Source of the DNA: Paragonimus westermani
Lineage: Eukaryota > Platyhelminthes > Trematoda > Plagiorchiida > Troglotrematidae
Reading direction: 5' to 3'
Assembly: GCA_008508345.1 (NCBI GenBank)
Contig: QNGE01000900.1
Location: 107,302 to 171,301, forward strand
DNA: 64,000 bases
Made by a program: the position numbers and the translations under genes. Positions 24,092 to 36,162 of the stretch are shown here, one piece after another (the first letter of the stretch is position 1; each line of letters starts with the position of its first letter). A model generated the notes under the pieces. That model was not told where the DNA came from. It was given only the letters and a program-made list of their open reading frames with translations, and did no database searches.

Positions 24092-24558
24092 GTTAACTAC
24101 TTTCATGATTTTCATGGAGTACATAATTGTTTTTGCTTAACTAAGAAAAACAAGGGGATGCGGTGTTTGAAGTGAACGGTTTCAATACTTGAGCATCATT
24201 AAATCAACGGTAAGGAAGAACTACAAAAAAGGTGCGGAACAAACATAAGATCATATCAATCTGTACTATTTCTGCCTCAGATCAGTGACAGTTAATGAAA
24301 TGTACAGTTTTAATTTCATCTAACATTAGAATATATCCCCTGTACCCGTTGTGCACTAGAGGTTCTCTGACCTTGCTAGCAATATTGGACCATTTCGAAA
24401 TTGAGTCTTCTCTTAACCTATCTTGGTTTGTTAAATTTGCTCCCCTTCGGAAAAATCTTTATATGGACGTACCCACAAGTTTTTGAAATTGTGTTTTTGT
24501 TGCATACTCCGTAGAAACACATCAGGTTACTGCTTTCACTTTACCCACGAAGCTATCA
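24092..24558 (+). repeat. Direct duplication, copy 1
   Basis: Starts gttaactactttcatgattt and ends at agctatca just before an N. It aligns along its whole length with 24560-25007, with scattered substitutions. It carries 21 bases that copy 2 lacks, near 24230-24252 (ggtgcggaacaaacataag region). The 63-codon frame at 24295-24486 lies inside it and is broken in copy 2, so it is unlikely to be coding. Confidence 0.92.
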
Positions 24559-24559
24559 N
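24559..24559. other. Single ambiguous base N
   Basis: The only N in the window, placed exactly at the junction of two near-identical 450-bp copies. This looks like a minimal gap or contig join. Confidence 0.9.
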
Positions 24560-25007
24560 GTTAACTACTTTCATGATTTTCATGCAGTACATAATTATTT
24601 TTGCCTAACTAAGAAAAAACGAGGGAATGCGGTGTTTGAAGTGAACAGTTTCAATACTTGAGCATGATTAAATCAACGGTAAGGAAGAACTACAAAAAAG
24701 ATATCAATCTGTACTATTTCCGCCTCAGATCAGTGACAGCTAATGAAATGTACAGTTTCAATTTCATCTAACATTGGAATATATCCTCTGTACCCGTTGT
24801 ACACTAAAGGTTCTCTGACCTTGCTAGCAATATTGGATCATTTCGAAATGGAGGCTTCTCTTAGCCCTATCTTGGTTTGTTAAATTTGCTCCCCTTTGGA
24901 AAAATCTCTATATGGACGTACCCACAAGTTTTTGAAATTGTGTTTTTGTTGCATACTCCGTAGAAACACATCAGGTTACTGCTTTCACTTTACCCACGAA
25001 GCTATCA
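24560..25007 (+). repeat. Direct duplication, copy 2
   Basis: 448 bases matching the 467 bases of copy 1. The length difference is explained by one 21-base deletion and two single-base insertions (an extra A near aagaaaaaacg and an extra C near ttagccctatc). Divergence is a few percent, like allelic haplotypes or a recent tandem duplication. Confidence 0.92.
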
Positions 25008-25610
25008 CCAATATATATTCGAACGGTTTGAATTTTTTGATGAAGAATTCTTTTTTACTTATCTTCTAACTGCACAATAGGAAGCGCATTGCGGCCAGGG
25101 TGTGTTGACCAAGGTCTTTGACGAGTTTATTTATCTGACAACCCATTTTCTGTTCACTCCCAACTACTCACTACAACGTATCGTGCCGTTCCATAGTTCT
25201 GGAAACTGCCTTCTGTATTTCACAATGAAGGTCCAAATGTGCACACAATGACTTTGGAATATTGTGCTATTGAAAGAAATCAAGCAGTGAAGGCTGAAAC
25301 AAAAATCAGCAAAAAGGAAAATCACCAGATAAACGTTAATCATTAGGCTACGGAATTATACAAAAACGTGGCCTAGTTTTTCCAGACAAGGCAAACGTCG
25401 GCCAGCCTTAAGTGGTTTCCTATCAATTTTCTCTTAATTTCGCCTTTTTCCGTCATCACTGATTTAATAACACCAAACTGTGAAGAACACTCCTACGAAG
25501 CGTATTCTTGACATTTCTATATATGCAGCAATGTGCTTCAAAGGACAGAAATGAGAATGTAGAATTAGGTTAGTTGCCTTCTACTTCACAGCTTGAAAAA
25601 CTACTGTACA

Positions 25611-25626
25611 GAGAGAGAGAGAGAGA
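25611..25626. repeat. (GA)8 microsatellite
   Basis: Sixteen bases of perfect GA dinucleotide repeat. Confidence 0.95.
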
Positions 25627-26820
25627 TAGGTGGTGTAGAGTAAAATCCGCTTAAACAGTGCATCAATTCAAATGCATGAAAATATACACTCAACTAACTT
25701 GTTGAAAAGGATAAGGTTACCTTCATCGAATGGAGTATTTCGGTATGCATTGTATGCTGTCAGAAAAAGAATCAACCAGTATACAGATTTGCTTCAATAT
25801 AGTCGTCAAAACGGAAAACACACTGTTGATTAACCGAAACTTTTGATCAGCGGAATAATTTAGGTAAATGAAATCAGCGATTATCGATCGCCAGGCGCTT
25901 CAGAAGTGGTGTTTTCAGTTCAGAGGAAACCCGTAATACTCATGTACTCTGGACTCAACGTTGGACAGTATTAAAAGTTGAAAGATATACATCACACAAA
26001 TTACTTTTGAAAAGGTCTTAGCAACAGTAAAGATCATAGGACGACTCATTTTGTGTCAACCTGAGAGAATAACCTAGGGATTAGCACTCCAAGCTAATTT
26101 TAAGCATCTGTAGCAGACAAGGCAATGCCTCCCACAAGAACTACATGTTTCACACTGATACCACTTTGAGTGCACCAATGATAGCTTCCAGTCGACCGAG
26201 GCATTCGTTCTAATTAGTATGAAAGAGCCTTTACGAGTTTCATGGCTCTATGCTGAACTCTTCAACTAAGGTATATACCTTCCATAATTTATGGTTAACT
26301 GTCTCGAGTATCCAACAGAAAGTGAGATGTGTCCGAAGTGCGAATATTAGAAAAGCGCTCTCCAACCGACACCTCCCAACCAGCCGTCAAAACATCCCCG
26401 TTATGAAGTGAGCTGCTTTGTCGTCCATGCAGAGATGAGAGGTAGATACGGCCCATCCCAGGTCACATTCACAAACGGTGCCACCCTGTTGTTTGATACT
26501 TGTTTTGCGGTACCGGTGACATTTCACCGCTAGAGGAGGAAGATGGCCTTTAACCTGCTTCATTCCAGTGATGTCATCTCTCGTGTACAGCAGTATGATG
26601 CCATAATAGTTTACTGGTCTGGGGAAACATATAAACAGAGGTATTTCAAGGACGGATTAGAAAAAGGACACCAGGTCGGGAACGGAACAATTGAATAGGC
26701 CGTTGGTTGTGGTGTAGCATTTGTCTATCAAATCACTGGACGTTTTATTGAAGCAACAGCCTTTAAGGTAATCTGTGAGCAGCAGGATTGAAGGGTTATC
26801 CTTATCGCACTGATTAAGTT

Positions 26821-26832
26821 ATATATATATAT
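26821..26832. repeat. (AT)6 microsatellite
   Basis: Twelve bases of AT dinucleotide repeat. Confidence 0.9.
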
Positions 26833-27931
26833 CTATAGGGTCGTACGGTTAGAAGGTAAGCATATGACGGCCTGGTTTATAAGAATCCATACGTACATCA
26901 ACACTATTGAGACCATTCCATTATCTTCAACTTTTAGAACAGTAGTTTATCAAAAAAGATTCAAAGTGGCCACTGATAACCTGGGAAACCACAAGTTAGT
27001 GCCATCCTGAATAAAGCGCTAAAAACCAGCCTTTCACTTGTTATGGAGAACTGCAGCTTCCAAGGTTTGAAGGTCACGGTTTTCTGTATGAGTCATCAGT
27101 TAAACAAAACAAATAATCAAAATGGATATAACAGACTTAGTCACAATTCGGTCACACGTTTGCACACTGTGAGCATCTCAATGAGGAAGGAGTAAATGAA
27201 TTGCCGACCCTATGTCTGTTTTCATCAGTGCAAATAGCTTCTTGTTTTCCTGCCAACTCATTAGATGTGAGGATTGTCGTTAACCAAGTTACTGTCGTTA
27301 TTGCCGATCACTACAGCCATAATTATGATAGTGAATATTACTAGCGCTAAAGCTTCCTGACAAGTGACCAGATTAACCTCACGTCAACCATCGATACCAC
27401 GCGGTCATCCCTTTCTATGTATTAAACCCACTGTTAGAAATGATGTGCAACCAAGTTTTTAACCGATTAACTTCAAACATCACTCGTAGCTGAAAGAAGA
27501 TTCCGTATTATCGTTTGAAAGACACTACATTAAAGATTTTTCCTCGGTAATACAAATCTGTGTTATAACAAGAAACCAAAGCTCACTGAGCTCGCATGTG
27601 CCGACCTGTGCTGTTAGCTTCACAGAAAGTACATTCCAGTTAGTATTTCTGAAAGCTCACCTAAGTTTGTCTACGAGTAATGAGCAGGTTAGAAAAACTG
27701 CGAACAGACGTGATAGAAAACCATCTAAAATCAACCAAAGCCTTGACTACTCATTGGTAAACGAAAATGTGGCTGGATGGTTTTTTTGAAATGGATGGCT
27801 TCCACCTGACTGAGGAGTCTTAATCGCCAGGATATTCATTAGAGTTTGCAGGCAATAATTCGGTCTCCTCTCAAGACGATCAGAGAGAATGATCATTGCA
27901 AACAACTCAAAGTGCCAAAGAGTTAGCACAT

Positions 27932-28050
27932 GATAATTCGGTCATGTATAGTGTGGGGTCATAGGTACAGTTGTTACCATGATTGCATTATGAATGTGTG
28001 AGCAAAATTCCAATTTGGGCTGCAATATGGACATCTACTAAAGTTATGCC
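27932..28050 (+). repeat. Degenerate SINE, copy E (5' part)
   Basis: Begins with gataattcggtcatgtatag, the conserved family start, then tgtggggtcataggtacagt in the box A region. The decayed part after box B (ttgggctgcaatatggacat, ctactaaag) fades out by about 28050. Confidence 0.5.
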
Positions 28051-29039
28051 AATAATGACATATTACTGTGTGGTCAGTGTTAAAAAGCAACCGTACAGAT
28101 TATTGCAAAACATAGACGTCCCAATTCCTTTGCGCCGGTTTAGTTGTTACCAGTTATAACAATATGTAGTGGGCTGCCGTTCCGTTCAGCCTCGTGTGCT
28201 CTCTTTCATTTACCTTCAGATCCTAGAAAACGTACACGACGGCGTCAGTACAACAAAACGAGGGAACTGTCCCCCCTCGCGTCTGAGGTCAACGGTCAGT
28301 GGGCGGAAGGTTATCCCTGACTTCGGGTTGATTCAAGGACCTTTGAAACTATTATATGTTATATTGCTATTATATGGCTGATGTAGGTTGAGACCGAATA
28401 TAATGAGGGTGTAGAATTTGCCCAAAAATAGAACTTAACAACCCAACTGCAGACATTGCCACACCCCACACACAAATGACCATGCAGGTTACTTCATCGG
28501 TCTTAAAGAACTTCATGGAATCATTCGGAACAACTCCGTGCAACACACGACAGACTAGTATTACAGTCTCGCGCAGTGCAAATCAAATCAACCGACGATT
28601 TGATCTTCTCAGTGGTTGGTTTGCAGAATTATGAATCTTTTAACAGAGGAGAGCTTGCCATCAGATAATTCATGAGTTATTCACAAAAGCATCAAAAGGT
28701 GTCCGTGCAATGGCGAACGTTTTACACTTTTCTTATTACACTTGAGCTGCGACTTCTAATAACTGACATTGGGATGATAACAAGCGAATCGATTCTAGGT
28801 TGCCAGGTTAGCTGACTTCACCACCAAGCTGCTGGAACCATCCATTTCTGTCGGGTATTGGACGCTGTGGTGAATATGGTGTCTGTTATTTGTACGGTGT
28901 TGCTGGATGCAATAGAAACCAACACACCATGGCAGAAGAATGTTTTGTTGTTGACTTTCGAAAATGGCAACTTTTTAATTCTGTTGCTTCATAATCACTC
29001 ATGACAGTGAGACTGTAGCGAAAGAGCATTCAACAAAGC
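28051..29039. other. No supported feature
   Basis: The 70-codon frame 28169-28381 has no recognisable content. A short inverted match (gaggg...cccctc) near 28261-28279 could form a small hairpin. Confidence 0.5.
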
Positions 29040-29480
29040 ACCATCGTTGCTGTCCAACTCGACAGTTGCCATACCACGCCGCTCTCGTGTGCATGAAGCG
29101 GAGGTTTCCGCCCACACGTCGTGTGCACTTCTGACTGGTGTGTGTGGCCGAAACCTTCTGTCGGGGGAGGGTTCATCATTCCTCGTCCGCCCGTCCGATC
29201 TCGTTGAACGACAACTCGTCCGATCGCTCGCGTTGTCCACAGTCTATCCACTGTGGGCTTTGATCATATTCTACGACCGTGTCTAGACATTCCTCGGAGT
29301 TTTGGAATAATCGCGCTCCCCATCTGGTCTTCCAGTCCATTTTGTCTGTATTTCTCGTCTATCGGTTCGATCTAACTCTGAGATGGCTTATCCGATCGCC
29401 CATGCTGTCCCCGATCCGCTGGCAGTGGGCTTTCGGACGTATCCCCCAGGTGCGATGAGGTATTCCAATGAGAGTTGAAA
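29040..29480. other. CpG-rich patch
   Basis: Markedly richer in G+C and in CG dinucleotides than the flanks, with many CG sites in runs such as cgtccgcccgtccgatctcg. Open frames exist on both strands (29047-29286 plus, 28995-29240 and 29030-29251 minus), as expected from the base composition alone. It could be a promoter-type CpG island or a young or GC-rich transposon fragment. No motif decides between them. Confidence 0.5.
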
Positions 29481-30431
29481 TACTAGCACCTCCACGTTGA
29501 TAGTCCACCACAAGATGACAACTACTCAGTAAGTTATGGAGCCGCAACACAAATCAGTGTACAACAAATTACTCACGTAGAATCGGAAAATGATTTTAAT
29601 CAGGTGGAAGAGAAGGTCTAGAACCTTATCAAACGAAGTGATTTGTCCACCTACATATAGCACTAATATCAAAGGAGACACAACCTTAGTGACGGTCAAC
29701 TGAAAATCTGCAGAAATTAAACGCAACGTTGCCCAAGAAAATACGCATTTGACGAACTCAAATTTGGTGGATTAGCAATTTTGAAGAAGTCGTAGCCGCA
29801 AAAGATCCAGGATACATATCAACCAAACCACACACGAATTATCTACTTTCATTGTTCACTAGTGGCATCAATGAACTCAAGCCTGACCATTTTGTAAAAT
29901 CCCACCGGGCAGTCACTTCGTTCTACGGATTACACGAAGCAAAGGGTTAGGACCCTAACTGGGTTTAAATGTGAAATTCGGTTGCCAGGCAGGAAGTCGT
30001 AGCCTGGATGACGGAGCGCTTGTCACAAATGGTCAAAATGTTTGTGTCTCTGATTTGAATCTAGGCTGAGCTTAGACGTTTAACAGTTGGCGCACATGAA
30101 CACCATTTCAAAGAGATTCGTTCTGAAACTAAGGAGCAGGTAAGGTTTTGGTTTGATCAGCAAACCCTGACAGGAATTTGTATTAGGGCCAGAGTGATCC
30201 CAAAAGTTCTTGTATCACCACTGAGTATTTGTGGAATGCACGTTGAGGTTGGGGTGTAGGTCATTTTCACCGATCAGATGAGAGGTTGGTTGCGAACACC
30301 GAAGAGTTCAAAGGAACTCAAAGCACATATATTTCCACGCAATGTTGACGCTGTGTCCACTGGTCACCACGATTAATTAATTTTGCAGCGCACTGGACTA
30401 GCTTGATACATTTTCAGTTTATAGAGTTATT
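29481..30431. other. No supported feature
   Basis: Nothing recognisable. A string ggaccctaac at about 29952 recurs near 42869 beside another box B-like motif, which is too short to define a repeat. Confidence 0.5.
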
Positions 30432-30658
30432 TTTCAGGCTCAATGTCACTTATATTTGGTCACATCTTTTGCATTCAGGTAGACCTCCTCAGCCGGCCTC
30501 TCTCGTTAAGGGGCGCCAAACTAAAGTTTCACTCTCATTTGAACGCGTCAGCAGTGTATACCCTAGTTAAGGATATGACTAAAACCCAGGCTACGCTCTC
30601 TCGAAGCGCCCGTGTTGATCACTTTGTAATTGATCTCACACTGGGCACGGCCAAATTA
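30432..30658 (-). repeat. Full-length SINE, copy L
   Basis: The reverse complement starts taatttggccgtgcccagtg, continues through gtgatcaacacgggcgct (box A end) and gtatacactgctgacgcgtt, then aatgagagtgaaac, gagaggccggctg, gtctacctgaatgc and a 3' end in gagcctgaaaaataac. All blocks of copy A are present in order, giving about 227 bases. The plus-strand 103-codon frame 30443-30754 is this SINE read antisense. Confidence 0.8.
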
Positions 30659-31719
30659 TCACATGTGAAGCTTCAGACACTCTCCCCGGAAGTGGTGCTC
30701 AGAGTGCCCATCAGTTCGGTAGTAAAACTCCCCGCTACTAGGGCTCCCTACTAAATAAAACCTTGGGAAAAGATATGGTTTGACTGTTTTACAGCGGAAA
30801 AATTAGGATGTTATTAGTTACTGGGTATAAAGACTGGGTGTGAATAATTGTTAAGTAATCCAACACTACCTACACTCAGAACCTTCTGTAGCTATTTCGT
30901 CCACTACCACATTGCGTGACGTTTACCTATGAATACGGAGGCGAGTGTTGCTGTAAATTGAATGCGTGAAGTTAGTTTATCGTGTTATAGTTAGAACCGG
31001 TCTCAAACATTGCACTGACGTGACCCTTACAGCGTCAATTGAAATGCAACTCTCAGTGCGAGAGAACAGGTAATTATTGACCAATAACAGCAGGAGAAAG
31101 ACTGGCACAATTGTGAACAAATCCGAAGCGTTCGTGTTCACAATAAGCAAGCTGGCCATCAAGGAGGCGGGAAACCTTATCTGGAATGGCTGAAAGAATA
31201 AATTCCTTTCCAATTGGTCATCGAAAGATTAGTAAATGATATGAGCAGCAAAACGGCAATCACATGACAGTGTTCTTTGGTTATTTATGAGGATGCCGGT
31301 GAACATACTTTTGTTCACCGACTTGTGTGTACTTCACCGTCTGTAATGTAAAGAACAGCATGTTAATTGGCGAGCTGTTTGAGACCACCCTACCTCTCCT
31401 GGTGAATAGACTCAGTTTTGCAGGTCATGTTACAGTTGTGTCCAATGGAAAGGTCCTGAAATAAACCTTTTTATTCCACAGAAAAAAGAACAGCTACCCA
31501 TTCGGAAGACTTTCTCTTTTTAGGAGAAACAGGGTTAGCCATACATCTGGTAGCAACACACTCCAAACGAACCTTACGCCTTACAGTCATTTTAACGTTC
31601 GGGGAAAATCTTATTATCCGAGATGATTGCGCCGCGATACATGTACTGCATTTCCAGAGAGAGGGGGGACAATTTAAAACAAATGAAGATGCTACTAATT
31701 GAAAAGAAGGGTTCTAGGT
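30659..31719. other. No supported feature
   Basis: Only a 78-codon minus frame (30977-31213) without recognisable content. Confidence 0.5.
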
Positions 31720-31915
31720 TATTTCAAACTGAACATGATTCTCAGTTGAGTTTCGTCTTCGCAATCAGCTGATTACATCGACTAGCCCACTTAGAAAGTA
31801 AGCGCTAACGTCAACTTTCACCTTCACAACACTCGTCAGTAGTGTATACCATGTTCACTCGTTGATTTGAACTGCTCTGCGTTGCTTTAATTAAGTCAGT
31901 GGGGCCATCTATGAG
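31720..31915 (-). repeat. Diverged SINE, copy K
   Basis: On the minus strand: gcagttcaaatcaacg (box B), tggtatacactactgacgag, then a body ending aatcatgttcagtttgaaat. The box A region is shortened. Confidence 0.6.
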
Positions 31916-32007
31916 AATGAACACAACTTTGCTATTCTCTTCGTGTGAAATGATTGAATAAGTTGTACATTGTTCACGAACGGTTGTAATTCATGCTTGG
32001 ATGTGAG

Positions 32008-32220
32008 TATTCAGTTATGGCCAATGTGATGTTAAAGGTCTTTCAATTAACACGCTGGGCACAGACAAGAGGACTGAGTGCAGTCAGGTCCGGTGGTGGA
32101 CACGCATTACTGATGACCTCTGATAAATGCAAAACACAGACCCAATACTTCATTTTCGAAGGGTACAAGCCATCAAACTTACCCGAACACGCAGACTGCG
32201 AGCAATTGCGGATAGCATAT
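32008..32220 (+). repeat. Diverged SINE, copy F
   Basis: Blocks in order: attcagttatggccaatgtg, ttaacacgctgggc, gtcaggtccggtggtgg (box B), gcattactgatgacctctg, cattttcgaagggtac, ccgaacacgcagactgcgag. The 84-codon frame 31993-32247 runs through it and is not a gene. Confidence 0.6.
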
Positions 32221-34625
32221 AACAGACAACTGTGTATTTTTTTTTAAATTGTCAAACCATTGCGTTGACAAACATTTTTATATCCTGATTCGTGCTCGAT
32301 AGAGATATAGTCGACATTATCACTCGAAGATGACGATATTGGTGTTTTGTTTTGAAAAGAGGAAAAAAGAAGTAAGTAATTAAGCGTCGTTAATTTTGGT
32401 CCGGATTTTCTAGATATCCACTAACTAATTTGTACTAGTTTCTGTTATATTTTACTGTAAAAAAATTTATGTGGAGTGTATGTTTTTTCGAAAATTCATT
32501 ACGATGTCAAAATGAATACGGAGTTGTAACAACTTCTACAAAAGAAGCCGTAATATGATTCTTAACTGTAGCAGTCCAATTTACTGTGTTCCAAAGGGTG
32601 GAAGGAATGTATGAAGCCTGGAGGCCAGAAGGTTGATTTGAAGGCAACCGCTTGGTATATTACTACCTTAGTAAGAAGGAGCGATGACACTGTTCTACTC
32701 ATAACTTCCGTTCACTAGTGAGACAGGAGTATGAAATGGTACTTTAAAGTTGCCGCCAGGAAAAGACAAGAAGAAACAATGGTTCTGAGAGCATACAGAA
32801 ACTGGGCATCGGCGACAATTGCAAAAATGAAGTCCTGAGAGCATTGTTTTACACACACATGAGTACGTTTGTTTGTTGTCGTGTTAAAGCGCATAACCCA
32901 TATATTGGTGTTTCGAATAAGTGAATCCTATGCTACTCGTGTTCTCGACTCAAAACCTTATTATTAAGGATGCTAAAATGATCATTTGATGATGCTTGCG
33001 GATATTGTTTTTACACGATTCTAAAAATATCTACAATTTTGAGATTGATGATGAGGTTGTTTAGGATCATCGGCGGACAAACTACTTTCGTTAACAAATC
33101 AGTCAAACCTATAATTTACTCGTATCGAATTCTCAGTGGTTATCCGACACGCATGAGTAACATGAATAAGGACGTAGCTTAGGTAGCAAGAGACATAGCA
33201 CGCACACAAACCGATTCAACCGGAGCTTTTTTAAGCTCCCCTCAGCCAGCCGAGACGGCCGACCGTTGCCTGAAAGTGCGTGGACCACACGTTTTAAGAA
33301 TCATTGGTTCTACAAGTATCCCACCTGAAGCACTGAATGATTAGAAGATTGTTCCGGGAACTTTGTATTGCAAGCTGTTAGAAAAAAACAGGTAAACGTT
33401 TGCAACTACCTTCAGAAGTTTTGACCTAACTGGTGTTTGGTCGGAATCGGTGATGCAAACTAGTATTTCTAATGAAAGGATAATCTGTTGATGAGAGAAT
33501 TTTCGGCATAGCACAAGTGTTTTCTTCGGCTGAAGTGGAATCACATTCTGGTGCAAAAACTACATTTCATGTAAGACAGTGAGCTCTAGTTACGGATTCT
33601 ACATGATTGGTGTTCAGAAAAATGGAGGTCAAGAATAATGTTAGTTTGTATAGTGAGGGACGCATTACCAAGTAGCAGTGAAAGTGGTCGGTAGTAAACC
33701 GAAAATTAAGCAAGACATTTCTTTCAGTTGAAGCGCTCTTAACTGAAAACAACATTGCTACTCAATCTGATTGCTTGAATGCGTGACCTAGTGGTTTATC
33801 CATCCAATGCGGACGTGCTGATTCGGTAAGTCAAAAAACGGCGTTTAATGCCATGTGTTTGATAGTTGTTTACTGTTGAACAAAATCGCGGTTTGGCATC
33901 ACTTCGTCAATATGATGACTCCCGAACCTCTGCTGTTCATTTCACAATGGCTTATTTGCAATATTGAAATTCTGTACCATTACTGGCCTCTGGTTCACAG
34001 TTTTGCTTCAACATTCTAAAATTTGTTACAAATTTATCTAGTAGGCTAGAAAACAACTAGCCAGGTTAGGAAGCCAATATGCACGAATTTTTAAGCTTCC
34101 GGCGTTACTTCATGGTTGATGTAGTAATAGACCAGTAGCTTAGAAATGTATCTTTACTATTCATGTTTAGAGTCTTACCAACGTATGGATTTTACATGTT
34201 TATCTATAAAGAATGCGTCATGTCCGCAATTCGATAATAGCTGTACAGAGTTGGAGCATGCATTCGGACACAGTTAAACTCTTGAAAACCGACGCAGTCA
34301 CTCAGCTCCAGTCAGCAGTGACGTATATCGACCAAGAATAATACACACTAAGGTGGGTCGGATATAATGTCATATATAAAAAGGATTGACTGCAGAGTTA
34401 CGTTAGCTAGACTGTTGGATAGTTGCACTGTTTGAGTCGTTCGTTCACTCCGTCGGCGTAATCTCATTCTAAGGTTTTTGACGACTCCACGTACAACCGG
34501 TAAGCTCAAAATACAGGGAATAACTGTGACATCGGACGACTAATTACATTTGTCACCAGATGCGTAGTCTTCTAAGTCAGACGACAATACCGTTTGTTGC
34601 AAGCGAGAGACAATTATTCACTTAC
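32221..34625. other. No supported feature
   Basis: Short open frames only. A possible SINE remnant near 34290-34330 (gtcagcagtgacgtatatcg) is too weak to call. Confidence 0.5.
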
Positions 34626-34663
34626 CGATCACCCGAATCACATCAGTCAGTTTCACTTTATAA
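34626..34663 (-). other. Microexon-like segment with splice-site flanks (weak)
   Basis: On the minus strand, tttcatacctcag precedes and gtaagtgaat follows a 38-base open stretch reading YKVKLTDVIRVI in one frame. Both sites are close to consensus. The segment is so short that chance is a serious alternative. Confidence 0.18.
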
Positions 34664-36042
34664 CTGAGGTATGAAATACGGGATGCTCCAATTTTTTCCA
34701 TGTGTCATTGTATGAAATTGAACTCTTTCTGTAACCTGTTGAACCTATAGAATTGGAGTCAAGCAGTTTCGGAATGTAACCTATCTGATGTGCTCGTATG
34801 CATGCATTCTACTGGTCACGATGGGACAAGATGTTTACGTGCTATTTGCCTAGTACTTTCTTGGCTGAGCAACAAATTTCAACTCAATCATCCTCGATTT
34901 CTTTTGAAACGCATGATTTTACAAATCGTTTGGTTGGCCTAACGATAGTGGAAGTCGGTTTACTGGCTCAAACTACACAGTATTAATAGAAATTGTAAGA
35001 AATTCGAACCCAGAACGCAAGCGTAATGACACAGCACAATACTCCTGGTGGCTGTTCGAGGGTTCAGACTAGCTGAACTTAAACACCAACCACACTTGAT
35101 AACATCTTTTGTGCCGTATTACTAGAATTCCGTGAGACATAGTTAACGTGTGTTTCAATTAAACATTGCAATTATCACAAGTGATCGTTATGCCATCGAA
35201 CCCACAGTAGAACTGATTAAATCGTCCTATAAAAAATTTATCAGTTATACTAGGTGGGTGATAATTCTGCCGCTCGATCTTTACACAACTGAGAAGCGGT
35301 AGGTGCACTTTCAACTTCAATCGACAATTCCAGCAGAAACTCGCATAATCGGGCAACCAAATTTATCATAAGGGCTGTCAAAACTTGCATACCAGGATGT
35401 TGCACTAATGCCAAACGAATGGATAACTCTGAAAATTGCAAGCTGGGCACTGACTGCGATGTTAGTGGATAAGTTACGCAACCAGTAACGATTGTTCACT
35501 ACTCACCGCCCTTATCATTAAAACTTGTATCTTTTCCTTTCCAGAAGGCCTGCACTGATCATCAGCTTATTGGCACCGTTTTAACACGTTCTGAGAAAGT
35601 CTTCTTGTGTTCGCCTCTTTGATTTTCTACGTATGCTCGGCGTCATTACTGGACCTATGTAATTGCGATGTTTCTACGAAAATGCGTAACACTAACAGCA
35701 ATGCAAAGTTGTAAATTTGATGTGAACGTCACTTCACAAAACACAAAAGTATTTTGCTGAATACCTTCCACTTTCACATCGGGAGATCTCTGTCGTAAAA
35801 GTATGTTCATAGCAGCATACTGACGACAAACAACACAATATTGTGTAATGTGTTCTGCGTTAACTAAAACATCTGCCCGGTCCCGGCATAAGTAATTCCA
35901 GGCCATAAGTCTACACCTTCCACAAGAATGGAAATGTTTCTTGCGTTTGCTTACCTGTCAGTGCGCTAGTCGCAAACAGACTTCTATTGTAGGGTAAACG
36001 TATGTAAGTAAGTTCAACGGAGACCACTAAAAAGATTTGGAA
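34664..36042. other. No supported feature
   Basis: Several overlapping minus-strand frames of 60-83 codons (35159-35906) without motifs. Near 34990-35050 the minus strand has a tRNA-promoter-like pair (gtgctgtgtcattacgc, then gggttcgaatt). It may mark a second, unrelated SINE family but is supported by one copy only. Confidence 0.45.
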
Positions 36043-36162
36043 AATATTTGGCATGCAATCGTTACAGTGTGGACAACTGTTTGTTACGACTAGCCGAGTG
36101 TAAGCGCACCGGTAGCGTGCACATGGGTCCCCAAGTTGCATACACTGGCTGCGACGATACAC
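36043..36162 (-). other. Cysteine-rich open segment, possible VWC-like exon remnant
   Basis: The first 40 residues of the 83-codon frame 35911-36162 show GDPCARYRC followed 10 residues later by CPHCNDC. Von Willebrand factor type C domains have a DPCxxCxC ... CPxxxC core. Here the middle cysteine is Tyr and one later cysteine is Thr, so the match is partial. A possible acceptor (atcgtcacag) lies just upstream. No clear donor follows, and residues after 40 look random. It could be a decayed exon or chance. Confidence 0.2.

Larger units (their letters stand above)
25008..27931. other. No gene seen; simple repeats only
   Basis: Contains the GA and AT microsatellites listed separately. No open frame with support. 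The segment 25090-25120 has a faint SINE-like string on the minus strand (ggtcaacacaccctgg), but no body follows. Confidence 0.5.

Noticed and set aside
25090..25125. Short minus-strand match to the SINE box A region
   Set aside because: About 15 bases only and the rest of the element is missing.
30443..30754. 103-codon plus-strand frame with acceptor-like start and AATAAA at its end
   Set aside because: Most of it is the antisense of SINE copy L, so I do not call it a gene.
31993..32247. 84-codon plus-strand frame
   Set aside because: It is SINE copy F read in one frame.
34290..34330. Possible minus-strand SINE remnant
   Set aside because: Only a few short blocks match, below what I accept as a copy.
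34985..35050. Minus-strand tRNA-promoter-like pair (gtgctgtgtcattacgc and gggttcgaatt)
   Set aside because: Does not fold as a tRNA by eye, and only one copy was seen, so neither a tRNA gene nor a second SINE family is supported.
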